Below are positions 62,621-64,000 of a stretch of DNA of 64,000 nt, one piece after another. The notes below the pieces were generated by a model, which made no database searches, had not been told where the DNA came from, and saw only the letters and a program-made list of their open reading frames with translations. The stretch comes from Paraclostridium sordellii (lineage in GTDB: Bacteria > Bacillota > Clostridia > Peptostreptococcales > Peptostreptococcaceae), in assembly GCF_000953675.1 (NCBI RefSeq), contig NZ_LN679998.1, positions 2,153,963 through 2,217,962 of the forward strand. The letters are read 5' to 3'. Made by a program: the position numbers and the translations under genes. Positions within the stretch are counted from its first letter, which is position 1. Every line of letters begins with the position of its first letter.

Positions 62621-63628
62621 TTAATTACTTTTTCTGGATTTTCTTTTTTTTGTAGTAGTTCTTTTTTTAGGATTACTTTTGCCTGAACTTAAACGACTTT
62701 TTCCTCTAGCCAAGTATATGTCATTGGTTATATCTCCTTTAAAGTAGTTATCTGATATTAAATTTATAATTTCAGACAGTGAGGACACATCAGAGTAAAC
62801 TATTTTGTTATCTTTTAATGAGATGTCCAAATTATATTTTTCTATTGTCTTTTCTATACTCTTAGAATTATTCTTAAGTTTATCTATAAATATATTAATA
62901 TCTCCATGCACACATAACTCAGCCAGTTTTCTAGTAATTGTAGATCTGTCTAGACAATCTAATTTAAATTCGTCGAAATTACTTAAAATATTTGATGATT
63001 TTATTGAGTCTAGTGTAATAGTAGCTTTAGTTGTATAGTGATAATTATATGAAAACATAGTCTCAAAATTATGCTTACCTGTAACATAAACAGAGTTATC
63101 ATAAATTATACAATCAATTTTAGGATCAAGAGCAAATAAGTCATCTTGTATAAAGTTTAATCTAGAGTCTTTAAAGGTTAATAATCCTTTATTTTTAAGA
63201 TAGTTCAAAGCATATATTTTTCTAACGACTGTAAAAGTTTTGCTATCATCTAATGTAAATATAAATGCATATAGATAAGATTCAGATAATGTATTTTCAA
63301 ATGTTTTCAATGACTTAATAGAATCTATCGATGAAATACTGTTTAATAATGAAGAAAATACAGAGCTATGAGTAAGTTCTGAAGTTGATAAAAAAGGAAT
63401 AGCTCCATCTAAACTAGAATCATAACTAAAATTTTCTAACTCACAATTACTAAAAATTGATTCCAAAGGTTTTATATATATCTTTTTTATATCATCAAAT
63501 ATATCATTTTTTATATAAGCCTTTAAAGGTTCTAAGCCATTAGAAAAATTAGTATTCTTTTTTAAAAGTAATAAATGAATACTTTTTATACGACCTTTTA
63601 TATCCTCTATATTTAAAGTATTTTCCAA
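62621..63628 (-). CDS. KwaB-like DUF4868 protein of a Kiwa-type defence pair
   Basis: 335 residues. The middle and C-terminal parts follow the DUF4868 pattern: YAFIFTLDDSKTFTVVRKIY, DDLFALDPKIDCIIYDNSVY, VTGKHNFETMFSYNYHYT, KLAELCVHGD. In Kiwa the KwaB protein binds DNA and halts phage replication. The last 30 residues (KSRLSSGKSNPKKRTTTKKR and KSRKSN) form a basic tail that I do not recall in KwaB and may bind nucleic acid. GGGGG precedes ATG 63628. The assignment is by remembered family pattern, not by alignment. Confidence 0.6.
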   Translation of the reverse strand: MENTLNIEDIKGRIKSIHLLLLKKNTNFSNGLEPLKAYIKNDIFDDIKKIYIKPLESIFSNCELENFSYDSSLDGAIPFLSTSELTHSSVFSSLLNSISSIDSIKSLKTFENTLSESYLYAFIFTLDDSKTFTVVRKIYALNYLKNKGLLTFKDSRLNFIQDDLFALDPKIDCIIYDNSVYVTGKHNFETMFSYNYHYTTKATITLDSIKSSNILSNFDEFKLDCLDRSTITRKLAELCVHGDINIFIDKLKNNSKSIEKTIEKYNLDISLKDNKIVYSDVSSLSEIINLISDNYFKGDITNDIYLARGKSRLSSGKSNPKKRTTTKKRKSRKSN

Positions 63629-63721
63629 AATAAATCCCCCTTAATAAATATCTTATTTACATAATATATTTTAATTTTATTTCGTTTTTCTCCTACTAAA
63701 TTCTATATGCATAAATTTAAC

Positions 63722-63910
63722 TTATATAGAATTCAGGCACTCAGCATATTGTATTAATCCAGTTGCTGCTGATATTTTTATTGTCATTTCCCCTATTATT
63801 CTCCAATCGAACAAGACTTTCATTATACTTTTGCCATCAGTTCTTTTTATTGATATAGGTGAATTAACAATTTACACTATAATTCCATATTTTAATTCAG
63901 ATTATTTCAT
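63722..63910 (-). pseudogene. Decayed small gene upstream of the Kiwa-like pair
   Basis: AGAGGTG and ATG 63910 open a 63-codon frame with TAA at codons 3 and 13, then 49 good codons (SPISIKRTDGKSIMKVLFDW, then TIKISAATGLIQYAE) to TAA 63722. It looks like a recently broken small gene; the family is not recognised. Confidence 0.4.
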
Positions 63911-63946
63911 TAATTCACCTCTTTCCTTTGTATTTATCTACCGAAC

Positions 63947-63976
63947 ATTATACCAAAGTTTAGGTCTGTATTTTGT
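63947..63976 (-). promoter_or_regulatory. Array-type promoter upstream of the Kiwa-like region
   Basis: TATAAT (63952-63947) with an 18-bp spacer that has ACCTAAAC at positions 6-13; the -35 in that register is poor (ACAAAA), while TTGACA lies three bases further out. It points toward the decayed gene and kwaB-like gene. Confidence 0.5.
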
Positions 63977-64000
63977 CAAAAACTGTCATTTTCAAACTTA

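Overview
The DNA is AT-rich, genes are dense, and the functions are those of an anaerobic clostridium: T-box riboswitches, a selenocysteine-dependent betaine reductase, OPT/PqqD peptide-uptake cassettes and a family of strong intrinsic terminators. The most likely source is a Peptostreptococcaceae-type organism (Clostridioides / Paraclostridium / Romboutsia group). This is an inference from gene content; the species cannot be named from the window.

Bases 1 to about 26,050 are host chromosome. They hold a T-box-controlled NhaC-type transporter (cut by the window edge), a zinc metallopeptidase, a TPR protein, superoxide dismutase, two tandem copies of an OPT transporter plus PqqD-like gene, a YuiF-like antiporter, a cold-shock protein, an MBL-fold lipoprotein, a Tet(M)-like ribosome-protection GTPase, a DUF389 membrane protein, DegV, T-box-controlled tyrS and YbjQ. 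Next comes a betaine catabolism operon: grdI, grdH with an in-frame UGA selenocysteine codon and SECIS hairpin, and a BCCT betaine transporter. Divergent from it is a PucR-type regulator whose own reading frame is crossed by a UGA codon right after a CxCxCxC cluster. It may be a second, undescribed selenoprotein that regulates the first.

Bases from about 26,100 to the end are most of a siphovirus-type prophage, read mainly on the minus strand. From high to low coordinates they hold a Kiwa-like defence pair, an SOS-controlled Rha module, a CI/Cro switch with three operators, a second antirepressor, a stand-alone Cas2-like protein, YqaJ/RecT recombination, a replisome organiser with internal iterons, a sigma-like late activator, tRNA-Pro, HNH, terminases, portal, protease, capsid, tail genes, baseplate, holin and amidase. 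No integrase or second attachment site is in the window, so the right end lies beyond base 64,000.

The most unusual structure is at 26,577-29,780. Sixteen near-identical promoters, spaced 100-200 bp apart on the minus strand, each have an 18-bp spacer (17 in one) carrying a core close to ASNTAAAC at the same position. Thirteen of them produce only a short RNA that ends at its own terminator; three precede small protein genes, one an XRE regulator. The same core in the same register occurs in four plus-strand small-RNA promoters (51,679-52,180), in the SOS promoter of the Rha module and upstream of the Kiwa-like genes. This looks like one prophage-wide regulon built mainly of small RNAs. Two of the RNAs share a 46-nt element whose only two differences form a compensatory base-pair change.
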